From: Fragilaria crotonensis
Lineage: Eukaryota; Bacillariophyta; Fragilariophyceae; Fragilariales; Fragilariaceae
Length of the DNA stretch: 45,897 nt
Direction: 5' to 3'
NCBI GenBank assembly: GCA_022925895.1
Contig: JAKSYS010000512.1
Location: 1 to 45,897, forward strand
A program made the translations under genes and the position numbers. Positions 20,777 to 31,937 of the stretch are shown here, piece by piece. The notes beneath the pieces are model-generated. The model was not told the origin of the DNA and made no database searches. It saw only the letters and a program-made list of their open reading frames with translations. The number at the start of each line of letters is the position of its first letter. The first letter of the stretch is position 1.

Positions 20777-21587
20777 GCGACGGCAGCTAACTCCTTTCGT
20801 CGAATGGAACGCGAATTAAACCAGGAGGATAATGTGAAAGTTTTCCGCATTTCCCGAAACCTCTTTCCAACATGCATCGCTATCGAAGCATTATAAATGC
20901 GCGAAACCAACCAGGGCAGGCTTTCTTCCGTAAGTTCGGGATCGTATTCGACGCGAGCGTTTATTAACTAGACAATTTGTCTATTACTCACGGATTTAAT
21001 GCCCCACTAGCCACTTGTAGATCGATGACACCACTATGGAGTTCAACCGATGGTTATCTTGTGCTTGTGGTCACCTGGTGAAGATAGCTATTGGACTTGC
21101 GTTGTCCAGCTTATGGCCCGTGTGACTCTAATACTCTAATGCTCTTTGCGACTTCCGTTGGGTCCGTAGCTTTTGTGGTGCTATGATTGTAGCAGACCAG
21201 GATGCGGCATGTCAGTGAGCTCCCAGCTCCCGGTATTGTACCCAGTACTGCGGTACATAAGAACTCAGTGCTACATGGTATACAGTACAGTTGCTCATGA
21301 TTGAAATAATGGCAAGTACAATAGATCCATTGTGAAAATGGAGCGCCACTGCTACAGGACTTCTGCATACTTGAATGGCGGTCTGCCATTGTCCTGTCCT
21401 ACACTAGTAGTAGAGGTATCATAGCCCAACACCACCAACCTTCCTTTCAATTCTCACACCACTGCTTTCTTTCTTCAGATTTTATGTTTTATTGGGATTC
21501 TAATTTCTTGCCCCCATAGCCCACATACAACTCAGGAATCCTAAATCGGAGACACAGCGTTTGAGTTTGAAGGAAAGTATACCCACC
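20777..21587. other. Intergenic spacer
   Basis: The first 60 bp match the sequence after copy 1. The rest is GTAC-word-rich (near 21230-21290) with no recognisable gene. The 92-codon minus frame at 21111-21389 has no protein-like features. Confidence 0.45.
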
Positions 21588-23758
21588 ATGCCCCGCAGTC
21601 AAGGCACGTCCCGTAAGGGCAAGCCCAAGAAGAGTGAACGAGAGGCTGGTATGGGACGAGCTTTGGCGAAGTCGCAGACGAAACGTTTCAAGCCCAAACT
21701 GAATGGTAGCAGTCGTGGTGAAGGCATGGCTATGGCACCAGGAACAACGCACATTGGTATAGAGACGGATAAGGAAAAGACTATGTTGTCAGTTTTGGAA
21801 ATGCATGATCTTGCAGACTTCTTGGGACAGGCCGAAATGGCAAACCGCGAGTTCGTCTCGGAACGTGAGCAATTCCTGGTTCTGGATGAGGTCGGAACAG
21901 AAGTTCGGAACGATTCTGATATTCGTGTCAGTTGGGCCGATCAAGCACAGCCACAGAGCGACTTTGTCTTCAAGGAGCTTTCGGTACCAAGACGACCTGC
22001 ATGGGATGAAGACACCTCCGCCGAAGAGTTGGATATCAACGAGAAGGAAGCCTTCCTGCAATGGCGTCGGGTATCGCTGCTCGAGGAGCAATTGCTCGAA
22101 TCAGGGCATGCTCGGGTTACACCCTGAGAAGAACCTCGAAGTTTGGCGTCAATTGTGGCGTGTCATGGAGCGTTGTGCATGTGTGCTGCAGATCGTGGAT
22201 GCGAAATCCACTGTTCTACGTATCAGAGGATCTGCGATCGTACGCGGTCGAGGAGCTCGGAAAGCCCATGTTGCTTGTTGTTAACAAGAGCGATTACCTT
22301 TCCAAAAGTCAACGAAAGGAGTGGCACAATTATTTCAAAGCGAAAGGATGGGATCACTTGTTTTTCTCTGCTCATCAGGAGCAAGAAAAATTGGATAGGG
22401 CAGCATTTGAGGAACGAAAGGAAGCAAGAGAACTCCCTTCGATTCAGTCTGATGAAAATGACATCGACGAGAACGACAACGATGAAGAAGAATCGAATGA
22501 CATCGACGAGAACGACAATGATGAAGAGGAATTGAATGAAATCGACGGCGATGACAAGGTGCCTAGCCAGCCCGTGGATGTTGGTGAGACTGGAGGTGCC
22601 AGTACGCCTACGAAGCGAATAAAGTCGCGAGAAAACATCGGGATCGAAATGCCCTTGACTCGCGAAGAGCTTCTAGATTGGCTGCAATCCTTTGCAGCGC
22701 AATATAGTGTCAACCCGACCCTCGATTCGACGGCAGAATTCAGTTCGGTATGGTCGGGTTTCCAAACGTTGGAAAATCTAGCGTCATCAACGTTTTGGTT
22801 GGAAGCTCCAAACATACGCATGGCGTCGTCAGGGTTGCTGTCGCATCACAACCGGGAAAGACAAAGCACTTTCAAACTCTCTTTTTGCCTGATCGTCATG
22901 ACATGATGCTTTGCGATTGTCCCGGTCTCGTATTTCCCTCATTCGTCAGCAATGCCGCGGATCTAATTGCAGCCGGAGTTTACCCCATAGCACAGATGAG
23001 AGATTTTTGGCCGGTGGTGGAACTCATTTGCCAACGAATACCCCGCGAGATCCTAAATGCACACTATGGAATTCATTTGCCTATCAAGAAAGATCTTGGA
23101 AACAGGGACATTGTCGCACCACCAACTGGAGAGGATCTCTTGACGACATACTGCATAGCAAGAAGCATGTTAGCGGCGTCATCGGGTGTGCCAGATTGTC
23201 AACGCGCCTCTCGCATTGTTATCAAAGACTATGCCGATGGACGTCTTCTCTATAACCACCGCCCCTAATGCAAACTTGAAAGAGTTCCAGCGTGAAACCA
23301 TAGCGACGGCACTCTCGAAAACTCGAAAGCTTCAGGAGAAGCTCGGAAGTGTGATGGAAAAGACTCTTGCGAAACAAAGCATGCATCACGAGGGTCACGA
23401 GGTTATGGAATCAGAGCAAAGCATTCTCGATAACCTTGAGGATGATTTTGACCTCCTTGACTTGGTGGAGGGTTTCGGTGCGGAATCGGACAAAGCCAAC
23501 GGTGGAAAGAGAGGCAAGAGCCACAAGACGATGCAGAAATGGGGAAAGAAGGGAAAGAAAATTCGTAACAAGGATCCGTATGGTTGCCATTCCACGCCAG
23601 ATGAAATGCTGCATGGCTCAGCTACTTCCACCGGAGCGGTAGTCTTGGCTGGAAAATATGGCAAGGCAGGGTACACCCGACCAACTAGTTATGCAGGACC
23701 GAAAACATCGACCGAGTTTGAGAAAGTTGATACAATCGCGAAGAAAGCACTGTACTAA
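21588..23758 (+). CDS. LSG1: LSG1-type circularly permuted GTPase (60S export/maturation), frameshifted
   Basis: The ATG at 21588 in context CACCATG begins a basic head (MPRSQGTSRKGKPKKSER). The domain order is that of permuted GTPases: the EKNLEVWRQLWRVMERCACV helix and VDA-NPLFYVSEDL, then G4 NKSD (LLVVNKSDYL), then an acidic insert (DENDND repeats, about 22460-22560). G1 follows (GFPNVGKSSVINVL), then G3 DCPG (CDCPGLVFPS), then a Lys-rich C-terminus to a TAA at 23756-23758. LSG1 acts in the cytoplasm to release NMD3 from pre-60S subunits and is essential in other eukaryotes. The frame changes near 22125, 22207, 22755 and 23262. Each is a one- or two-base indel, with no GT-AG intron available. 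In an essential gene this points to sequence errors or a second good copy elsewhere. Confidence 0.88.
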
Positions 23759-25896
23759 GACCTTTGGCGATTACAATCGTGCCCTGTGACTTCCGATTTC
23801 CAATTAATGTACTAGGAGTACTCCAGTACAGTAGTAATCGTCCTGTCTCATCAGCGGCACAATTACTTGGTGCAAGTACTTTTAGCAAGTCCGCCACTGT
23901 CTGCTCCCGTTTTCACATGTTTTTTTGCAAAAGCAATGACAAACTGCACCAAATGCAAAGCTGCACTTAGCACGCCAGGTTTTCTTTTGTTCAAACTTTC
24001 CAAAATGCAAGGGTATTTTCAAAAGCAAAAAGGATTTCTTAGTACAGGTTGCTTTGTACAAGCATAGCAAATTAAAGGGTATTTGCACATGACAGGAGAG
24101 CCCCAAAAAGGTCAAAACCACTTTTTTTGCTGTATTTCATTGATGATATGATTGCGGCATTGATTTCTTGTCTGGAAGTTGTAGCACTGCGTCGATCCTC
24201 TTGTCAAATTGCTCACAATCAATATTCTCGTGCTCATTGCCTGCTTGTTCCTCTTGATCCTCATGGGGGAATTCTTCTGCATCAACAGCAAAACCAGTGG
24301 CGTGACCACAACTTTTCTACTGTATGGCAATGAAGGAATAATCATCCTGGCATCTGGAAATCTGGAAAATCTCCTCAAATACCTCGCTAACACAATTGCA
24401 ACTCAATGCAGAGTTCTTCATTGGCTGGAATTTGTAGCACTGCTGGGTCTCTGCCTCAAATTGCTGATAAAAACTTGTGCAACCAATGCTTTCTGAACTA
24501 CTTGTCGTACTGGTGTAAGTTCATCAGAACTTCTTCTGATCTCAAGAAGCACCCTCCTTATGATACTACTGTTTGCCTCTTCCACTGTATGGAAGAGGAC
24601 AAGACTATGAATGAAATCAATGCAAGGAGAATGCTTGCTGGGTCCTAAGAATGGATGCGCAAATGCAGTAACAAGTAATACAATGAGCAAGTGTTGCAGA
24701 CAACATGAATGTTTGTCACATCAGGGAGTATGCAAATGACATCAATGACAGGCAACTGTGAAGGTATTGTACAAACAAGCTATGTAAAAGTATAGAGTGG
24801 TTGGCTGGCATACAGCAATGCTGGTTTTAACAATACATCTGCAACTCCATGTGAAAGAATAGTTTCTGATTGGCAAGATTCCTATGATGTCACAATGATG
24901 AAATGTGTGTGGTGGCAATCAATGGGATCCATATGATGTTCCTGGTTAGAACTCCAGGATGACTCTATTGGACAAAGGGACAAGAGTACAGAAGTCATAA
25001 TTGATACAAATATGACCTTGAGAGTCTACTTGTATGATACCCAGTAGATATTAGAAGTAGTATGTAGCTAGAGCATTACTTGCAGCACCATTTGTATGGG
25101 AGAGCTCTACTATGGCAGTGTCACTCTTGATGACTCCTGTAATGATGAATACATTAATAGTGTATTACAAGTACCATATAGTATATATATGGTCAGAGTG
25201 CACTAGCCACTACAGTAGCCACCAGAGTACATGACAGTAGGAGTATGACAGGAAATACTCGTTAAGTTGTCCAAGGAGAGTTTCAGTTGTACTGCTAGCT
25301 AGCATGCATGTGCTCTACGCTTATTAGTAGTAAAGTCTAGTACAGAATACTCTTAGTTCCTGGTACAGTACTCCGAGTTCCGATTACTACTGGTAGACCG
25401 GAAGTACATACGCATTTTGTACAGCTCTACCCTCGGATTTCATGAGACGCTCGTACAACGGACGCATACGAGTATGTTTTACATAGCCGTCATACATGTC
25501 GAATGTAGATCATAGAAAGGAGAGGGGGCGAACGTCACGTGTACAAATAACATGTACAAACCCAGTAGGCACCCGCCTCGGAATCGCCGGACAGGCCATG
25601 CAGCATCATGCAAGGTCTTAAGCGATGCTGGCAGGCAATTCCGGAAAGTCTATTGACGACCTTTCCGTCGGTTCATTGACCATTTTCCCATCATTTCCAC
25701 TCGTCGATAGCGTCATTCAATTGATATCACCTCGATTCGTCCGCTGGCACAGTTACCTGGAAGGAAAACCACCGGGAACGATTGTTTAACGAGTTCCCCC
25801 TTCCCCCGTGGGGTTTTTTCAATTTTGCTTGCTTTTCTTAGCTACAACGACCGTCGCTCCACACAACTCATACGGGCAAGTGTAAGCAGAGAGTCA
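23759..25896. other. Long intergenic region with a CpG desert
   Basis: No gene is recognised in 2.1 kb. The middle is TG/CA-rich and CpG-depleted: not one CpG between 24660 and 25259. Short open frames (24112-24393 minus; 24209-24496 plus) look like transposon relics but have no known motif. From about 25260 the composition returns to normal, with GTAC-type words at 25330-25400 and the WNK promoter side up to 25896. Confidence 0.6.
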
Positions 25897-25939
25897 ATGG
25901 AAACAGAACAAGATGCCATTGGGCCAGAACTGACCCGCA

Positions 25940-28819
25940 ATGGCGCGTTGCAAGGTTCAGGTTTCTCTGGTACGCCGACGGACAGACATGACGTTCTGGC
26001 TAGTACCGAGTCTACGAGGGCACGCCGACTTCACCTCAGGAGAGGCCAGCGAACTCAACATTCGAATGCCAACTTTGTCGAAGTCTCCCGACGCAGAAGC
26101 CTCTTCAGAGCAGAAGAGAAATCCATTACAACGAGCTGCAAATGCTACAATTCCCTCGGATATAGACGTGGCAGATGCGCCAACCGAAGAGGAGAGGAAA
26201 ATGGAAGACTTACATGCCGTTCCTGACCTCAAGTTGTCGAAAGACGTAACGAATGAGGAAAATACCGACAGCGCGTCTCAGCCGATTCAAACGCCAACTC
26301 CAGTGGCCGTCAAAGTGGAAGGGCCTGTGGCAAGCGAAGGGTTTGAAGAGTTTATCAACAGTCCACGTGGTCAAAACGCGATAGTTGAAAGGTCACCAGA
26401 AGGCAGATATGTTCGGTTCATGGAAAAACTAGGCAGTGGAGCATCAAAAGATGTATATCGAGCTTATGACACAACGGAGGGAATTGAGGTGGCTTGGAAT
26501 GTAGTTCAATTGACAGGTGTTCCCAAGCCGGAGAGAAATCGCATTGTGAACGAAGTGCGGCTGCTTGAACGATTGCATCATCCGAACATCATCAGCTTCC
26601 ACGGATCTTGGGTTAATCGAGAACGGCAGGAAGTTAATTTTGTCACAGAGATCCTGTCATCTGGAACTCTAACAAGTTTCATTGAAAAGGTGCAAGTTAT
26701 TCGATGGAAAATTGCGAAAAGATGGGCCATCCAGATTCTGAAAGGCTTGGAGTATCTTCATTCTCAGGACCCGCCCGTCATTCATCGCGATCTGAAATGT
26801 GAAAATATTTTTATCAACGGAACAAGCGGAGACTTACGTATTGGAGATCTGGGGTTGAGTACCGTGCATCGAAATGGAAAAGTTCTCAGTGTGCTTGGAA
26901 CACCTGAGTTTATGGCGCCTGACTTGTACGAAGAATCTGCTTACGATGAAAAGGTCGACGTTTACGCATTTGGAATGTGTTTATTGGAGATCTTGACAAA
27001 GGAGATTCCTTACAGGGAATGCAGTAACCCGGCCCAGATTTATAAAAAAGTTATGAGTGGTGAGAAGCCTGATAGTCTCAACAGACTGAAAAGCAAGATG
27101 GCTCGTGATTTCATAGTTCTGTGCCTCGGTGTGAAGGACCCTGTTACCGGAAAGTATGACCGACCAAGTGTAACGGAGCTCCTTACACATCAATTCCTGG
27201 CAAAGAGTGCGGACGATGATTCGGAGGTCATTGTTGATGTCCCGCTGCAACGACGGACTATCGCGGAGGATCCTGGGACGACGAAAAGCCAGGGCACAGC
27301 GTCATCCGCTGATGATCGCACTGTTGAAGAGCAGGTTCCCTTGCCTACGAGTAGACGAAAGGGCGAGTCACATGAAGTGGACGATTCTGATAAATTTGAG
27401 GAGATGCCAGACAGCGAATCAAACATACGAAAAGTGAAAGTATTGATGGGTCGCAACAAAGAGTTAAAGGAGGAGAATCACGTTACGACAAACCATGGAA
27501 GTCCATTGCAGCCGGAGATGAACGATACCGACAGTGCAGCACCTGCTGCACCAGCACAGCTGCAGCCTTGTCTTGACAATGTGTTGCCTCCTTCAGCCCA
27601 AAACATTCTTGGACCTCTTTCAGATGATCAATCCAATCAATCTCCACCAGGGCAGCAATTAATATTTGCCGCGAACGTGATTGAGGACCAAGCGGCCGCG
27701 ATGCCGCACTACCAGGATGAACTTTTGAAGCTGATCATTACTCTGCATGTGCAAGGTCAGACTCAGAACGTTCAATTCCCCTTTCACTTGGTGGAAGACG
27801 ACCCAGTAGAGGTTGCGAAGGAAATGGTCGCTGACCTTGGTATCCCACAAGATGCCGTCTTGGAGATCGGCGGGACTATCAGTGCATTGGCGCGGCAAGC
27901 CCGTATCAAGCAAGGTCATTACAGGCGCCAACAACAAGTTGTGAAGGGGAACCCGCCCGCGTCGGTACCTCTTGTTGTGCTTCCAGAGCCCCTAGCCCTT
28001 TCTCAAGGCTACCCACTTCAGAACACGGTCCAAGGTTTGCAGACTATGCAAGCAGCAGGCACACCTGGTCAACCTGGCGCAGTCGTGCCCACGCCTGTCC
28101 CTATCCCAAATGTCCGCCCCTCGGCTGTTCCTATTGTTTCTCCTTCGCTCCCCTTGCCTCATCATTTATCCCAGGTGAATGCCTTGGAACAACTGCCAGG
28201 GACTTATCAACTCTCGAACCCGTCTTCCACAAACGCATCTCCAGTGGCGCACCTAATACCAAGGAAGGTTGCTGCTTCTCCTGATCAAACCGCATCCGAA
28301 CTGACCTCTCAGGATCAGCCTAGCCATGTTACTGAGAGTAGCGCCATTCGGGCACTGGGGTCATCAATTGGAGCAGTTACGAATGTGAGTGAGGACGATG
28401 AAGAAGATAGTGTGAGTGAAGAGCTTAGAAGGCTTGACGAAGATTTCCAGAAGAACGTCATTAGAGCTCAGAAAGTCTTCGACAGTCGGATGGACAACCT
28501 TCAACGATCGAAGCTAGAGAAGGAAGAACTTCACAAGAAAACACTGCAGAAGCATGAGAAAGAGAGGATCGAGTTTGAAAAGCGTCTCCAACAGGAAGAA
28601 ATCGAGCAAAGCCAACGGCTGGAGAAGATGCAGCGTGAATGGGAAATGCAGCGACAAATTCTGGAGCAAGCGAAGCGGAAGCATACAACGACAACCCCTG
28701 GTGAAAGCCTTGCGCATCAAGGACTTGTCCAAGGAACTGGCACGGGCACCCATCCGATCCCTAGGTCGCCTAGCCAAGAATCGATGGTACAAAACAGCAG
28801 TCAGCAACGTGACGACTAG
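25940..28819 (+). CDS. WNK (with-no-lysine) protein kinase
   Basis: The kinase domain spans about residues 155-420. The usual VAIK lysine of subdomain II is absent (VAWNVV); instead a lysine sits in the glycine loop (GSGASKDVY, K170), the WNK hallmark. HRD is at 282-284 (HRDLKCENIF). DLG (303-305) replaces DFG, as in WNKs, where this Leu forms the chloride-sensing site. The activation segment ends FMAPDLYEE, with APD for the common APE. DVYAFGMCLLEI and PYRECSNPAQIYKKVMSG are typical WNK. Residues about 597-660 (LIITLHVQGQTQNVQFPFHL) match the OSR1_C/CCT-like domain that binds RFxV peptides. A coiled coil (about 827-917) ends the protein. WNKs control ion transport and osmotic response through SPAK/OSR1-type kinases. 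The start is uncertain: ATG 25940 is used, but an upstream frame from ATG 25897 (METEQDAIGPELT) also looks coding and would need one indel near 26030. Confidence 0.9.
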   Translation: MARCKVQVSLVRRRTDMTFWLVPSLRGHADFTSGEASELNIRMPTLSKSPDAEASSEQKRNPLQRAANATIPSDIDVADAPTEEERKMEDLHAVPDLKLSKDVTNEENTDSASQPIQTPTPVAVKVEGPVASEGFEEFINSPRGQNAIVERSPEGRYVRFMEKLGSGASKDVYRAYDTTEGIEVAWNVVQLTGVPKPERNRIVNEVRLLERLHHPNIISFHGSWVNRERQEVNFVTEILSSGTLTSFIEKVQVIRWKIAKRWAIQILKGLEYLHSQDPPVIHRDLKCENIFINGTSGDLRIGDLGLSTVHRNGKVLSVLGTPEFMAPDLYEESAYDEKVDVYAFGMCLLEILTKEIPYRECSNPAQIYKKVMSGEKPDSLNRLKSKMARDFIVLCLGVKDPVTGKYDRPSVTELLTHQFLAKSADDDSEVIVDVPLQRRTIAEDPGTTKSQGTASSADDRTVEEQVPLPTSRRKGESHEVDDSDKFEEMPDSESNIRKVKVLMGRNKELKEENHVTTNHGSPLQPEMNDTDSAAPAAPAQLQPCLDNVLPPSAQNILGPLSDDQSNQSPPGQQLIFAANVIEDQAAAMPHYQDELLKLIITLHVQGQTQNVQFPFHLVEDDPVEVAKEMVADLGIPQDAVLEIGGTISALARQARIKQGHYRRQQQVVKGNPPASVPLVVLPEPLALSQGYPLQNTVQGLQTMQAAGTPGQPGAVVPTPVPIPNVRPSAVPIVSPSLPLPHHLSQVNALEQLPGTYQLSNPSSTNASPVAHLIPRKVAASPDQTASELTSQDQPSHVTESSAIRALGSSIGAVTNVSEDDEEDSVSEELRRLDEDFQKNVIRAQKVFDSRMDNLQRSKLEKEELHKKTLQKHEKERIEFEKRLQQEEIEQSQRLEKMQREWEMQRQILEQAKRKHTTTTPGESLAHQGLVQGTGTGTHPIPRSPSQESMVQNSSQQRDD

Positions 28820-29640
28820 AGCCGACAGGCTTAAAAGGGCACACTCACTGACCACACTATTTGTTATTTTTTTAACTCTGTGCCTCATTTGCATGATGCT
28901 GATGCGTGGTGTGGGTGACAACACAAGTTGTTCGGTTAAGATCAAATATATATATCCCCTCTCACTGGCATTGTGTGCGTTCGTATGTTCATGTTTGCAA
29001 CGAAAGCCAACCCCAACCAGAATTATGTGAAAAAAATGAAAAATGGTTCTCTGCTAGCTATGAAGAAGTTGTATCTACTGAGATTTGAAACTCCTATTTG
29101 AGGCGAGTTTGTATGCAACCTGCAGAATGAATGCTCAGTGGACATTCGACGGTACCAGCACCAGGCAATGTAAATGCGTCTTATGCCTCCGTGCTGAGAG
29201 TCCGGGCCGCGCTTCTCGTACGTCGTAGTGGAGTATACTGTAGCTGGTAGAACTACCGGTATCATTTATTTGTATTCCTTTTCTTCTGTCAGACCACCTC
29301 AGACTTTTGTAACAAGGATGTGTAGATGCCTTGTCCAGAATCCACTGCTGTTAGTCAATTCTTGCGGACTCTCTTGCCTTGCTTGAATGCAGCTGATGAG
29401 TCGACGGGACCACGTACCGGAAAGGCGAACAACAATAATCTCATGATTATTTAGATTATCCGATTAGCAAGGGATTTGATCTCCCAGGTTCTACACTATC
29501 AGGCTATTCGGGCTTGATCCGTTATCTGACTAACGAGAGGAGTTCTAGTCACGAGGCTGTGTATTGCTTCACAATCCTTGTCTTCGTTTCTCGTCAGCTC
29601 ATTCCCTGTGCAAATAAACCTTTAACATAACCACACTGGC
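28820..29640. other. Intergenic spacer
   Basis: No gene is recognised. It contains an ATATATAT run near 28948, a small inverted repeat AATAATC-TCAT-GATTATT near 29433-29450, and GTAGTGGAGTATACTGTAGC near 29226. It should hold the WNK 3' end and the promoter of the next gene. Confidence 0.4.
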
Positions 29641-31095
29641 ATGAGTCAAGCGCGTCAAAGGGACAAGCCGCGATATTCCCTGAGGTCGCTTTTGACCTTC
29701 GACTCCTTGAATCTCCATTCGTTGACTGTCGATCCATCAAACGTCACGAGAACCAGCCAAATCATTAACCGCTACGGTCAGGATGTAGCCTTCTGCTCTA
29801 TCAAAGAGGGAGGTCGATTCTTGCCATCGGAAGAACTTGAACCCTATCGCATGGTTGGGGACCCTCCACTGGATGAACTGATGGAGTTCATGGATATCGA
29901 AGGTTGGCCACTCAAGCCTGGTGACGATTTGCTGGAGAGGGATAAGTATCCATCGCACATACAAGAACGCATCGATGAGCTTCTGAATAGCCACACGACT
30001 CTGCCATCATGGGTTGATGTGGAACAGCTGCAACGAGGTCAGCAAGTTTTTCTGCGGTACATGCCTGCTGCGACGATTTCCCTGTACTATCGATCGTTGG
30101 TGGCAGGATTTAGTATACCAAAAATTTCTGCCGTTATTCAATCGACGGCCTATCTTGCTCCTCCGTCAACGCCAGAACAAGTTGCTTTCAGACTCGTTGA
30201 CACTGGAGCTCTCCTGGGAGCCTGCTCGACCGGCCTTGACAACCTCGTTCCTGGTGGGGAAGGTTGGAAAATCTGTCTTTACGTACGAATTTTGCATGCC
30301 AAGGTCAGGCGATCATTGCTGCGGCGTACAGGAGCGCGAGCTTGGAAAACTTCAGAAGTTGGTATTCCCATAAACCAGGAGGATATGGCGGCGACTCTTC
30401 TTGCGTTTTCGATCAATACTTTGAAAGGCATTGAATTTCTAGGTGGAGTGGACTTGCCGCGCCGCGAACAAGAAGACTACCTAGCACTTTGGCGCTACAT
30501 AGGATGGTTAATGGGCGTTCCAACAATACATGATCCCGAACTTCCTAATGGGCTGCGGCCTCTGGATCCGTGCGGACCAGGATGGATTGAATCGAATCCT
30601 GACTCCGTTGATCATGCTACGGCTTTGCTTCAAAGCATGGTTTTGCACCTACTCATACCGGACCAATCGTCAGTGATAGTATCACATCATTTACTCAAAA
30701 TTGGACGTCCCATTCGAAAGAAAGACGGCGACCTTGCGTCGAAAGAAGAAATCGCAAAGCAGGCCGCCAGCATGTACTTCTGGTTTCACTTCCGCTCCTT
30801 ATTGTGTCGATCGTTCATCGGAGACCCACTTGCCAATGCTCTTGAACTACCTCATCACCCACGCTTCGTTACCCGGATTTTCATTTATTGCGGAGTGCGG
30901 GCGTATTTATGGGCATTCCGCTGCGTAACCTGGGCAGCGTTTTGGGAGGGGGGCAGGACCCGAATGGAGCGATACTTTTCTGATATCTTGGGGAAGTTTC
31001 ATGTCGTCTGGACTGAGCGACACCAATCCCGCATGAGTTTAGCTCTTCAAACCAAGGCGCCGTGTTGTCCCTTTGCCATGATAACACACCAATGA
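29641..31095 (+). CDS. mpaB/Lcp-like (DUF2236) oxygenase-type protein
   Basis: The ATG at 29641 gives 484 residues. Residues 122-160 (PSWVDVEQLQRGQQVFLRY) match the start of the DUF2236 fold. VRILHAKVRR (215-224) carries the invariant His that in rubber oxygenase Lcp ligates heme. GIPINQEDMAATLLAFS (241-257) and EDYLALWRYIGWLMGVP (278-294) are the other family signatures. Members are b-type heme oxygenases or related ER-associated enzymes such as MpaB, which cleaves a prenyl chain. A C-terminal hydrophobic stretch (FVTRIFIYCGVRAYLWAF) may associate with membrane. No signal peptide is obvious. The substrate is unknown; oxidative cleavage of an isoprenoid is a family-based guess. Confidence 0.75.
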   Translation: MSQARQRDKPRYSLRSLLTFDSLNLHSLTVDPSNVTRTSQIINRYGQDVAFCSIKEGGRFLPSEELEPYRMVGDPPLDELMEFMDIEGWPLKPGDDLLERDKYPSHIQERIDELLNSHTTLPSWVDVEQLQRGQQVFLRYMPAATISLYYRSLVAGFSIPKISAVIQSTAYLAPPSTPEQVAFRLVDTGALLGACSTGLDNLVPGGEGWKICLYVRILHAKVRRSLLRRTGARAWKTSEVGIPINQEDMAATLLAFSINTLKGIEFLGGVDLPRREQEDYLALWRYIGWLMGVPTIHDPELPNGLRPLDPCGPGWIESNPDSVDHATALLQSMVLHLLIPDQSSVIVSHHLLKIGRPIRKKDGDLASKEEIAKQAASMYFWFHFRSLLCRSFIGDPLANALELPHHPRFVTRIFIYCGVRAYLWAFRCVTWAAFWEGGRTRMERYFSDILGKFHVVWTERHQSRMSLALQTKAPCCPFAMITHQ

Positions 31096-31937
31096 GGAGT
31101 TGACGGAATGAAACACCTGTATTCACAGGGCATTGGAAGCACTCAGTTTTAGAAGTACAATGATAGATGACAGTACTACCATGATGCATGAATGGATGTC
31201 GTTATGAAGTACGTAACGTGATAGAATGCTGAGGGTCGACAATGATCAAAATGAGGGTTGATCTTTCATATAGTATATGATTGAGCGTACATCGTACGCA
31301 TCATCTATATGTCGACGTTGCTGTGGCATAAATGGTGAGAGGTGATCACCCATGGGCTAAGGAGAGAGGATTGTTGACCTCAACCAGGTGATGGATGCCG
31401 TGTCAATCTAGATGGCGCCGGAGAGTCTCAGCTGAAATTGATTAAGAAATGAGAGCGTGATAATGATAATGCGCGAATCATTCACATGTGATGCCAAACG
31501 CAGCACTTTTGGTGGAGGCAGATGGCAGATGCATATGCCTACCTTAAACAGAGAAGTTTAGAGTGGGACTGCATGTAGCATGACGTATATCGTTTAGAGT
31601 GGGACTGCATGTAGCATGACGTATATCAAGCATAATGACTTAATGGTTCCTACTTCCATGTATGCATCAGCGGACAGTTGACGGGTGGGCTCTGCGTCTT
31701 ATACTAAGCCAATCGAACGGAGCTCACGAAACCCAGCTGCGTAGTGCCCCAGGCATACTCACTCCTTTGTTGTGACTCTCTGAATTCGTGCATCACACCC
31801 AGTTCTATAATCTCGACAAATCAATAGGCGACATGATGGAACTCGATCCCTTGCAATGGCTCCGAGCTTAACGATTTAACCATCTAAACAGAAAGTCGTC
31901 GATGACAACATCTTGTCTGCGATGTCTAGGTGCACCT
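31096..31937. other. Intergenic spacer
   Basis: There is no gene. It has a GCGTAC-ATC-GTACGC hairpin near 31285, a 36-bp exact tandem duplication (next entry), and sequence serving as the 3' sides of two convergent genes. Confidence 0.4.
31556..31627. repeat. Exact 36-bp tandem duplication
   Basis: Two identical 36-bp copies, starting GTTTAGAGTGGGACTGCATG, lie head to tail (31556-31591 and 31592-31627). No differences indicate a recent slip event or an assembly artefact. Confidence 0.95.

Noticed and set aside
22444..22821. 125-codon minus-strand frame with Ser/Asp repeats
   Set aside because: Antisense of the acidic insert of LSG1.
21588..23758. Programmed ribosomal frameshifting or introns in LSG1
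   Set aside because: Four breaks at different contexts, no slippery heptamer with structure and no GT-AG pairs; small indels are simpler.
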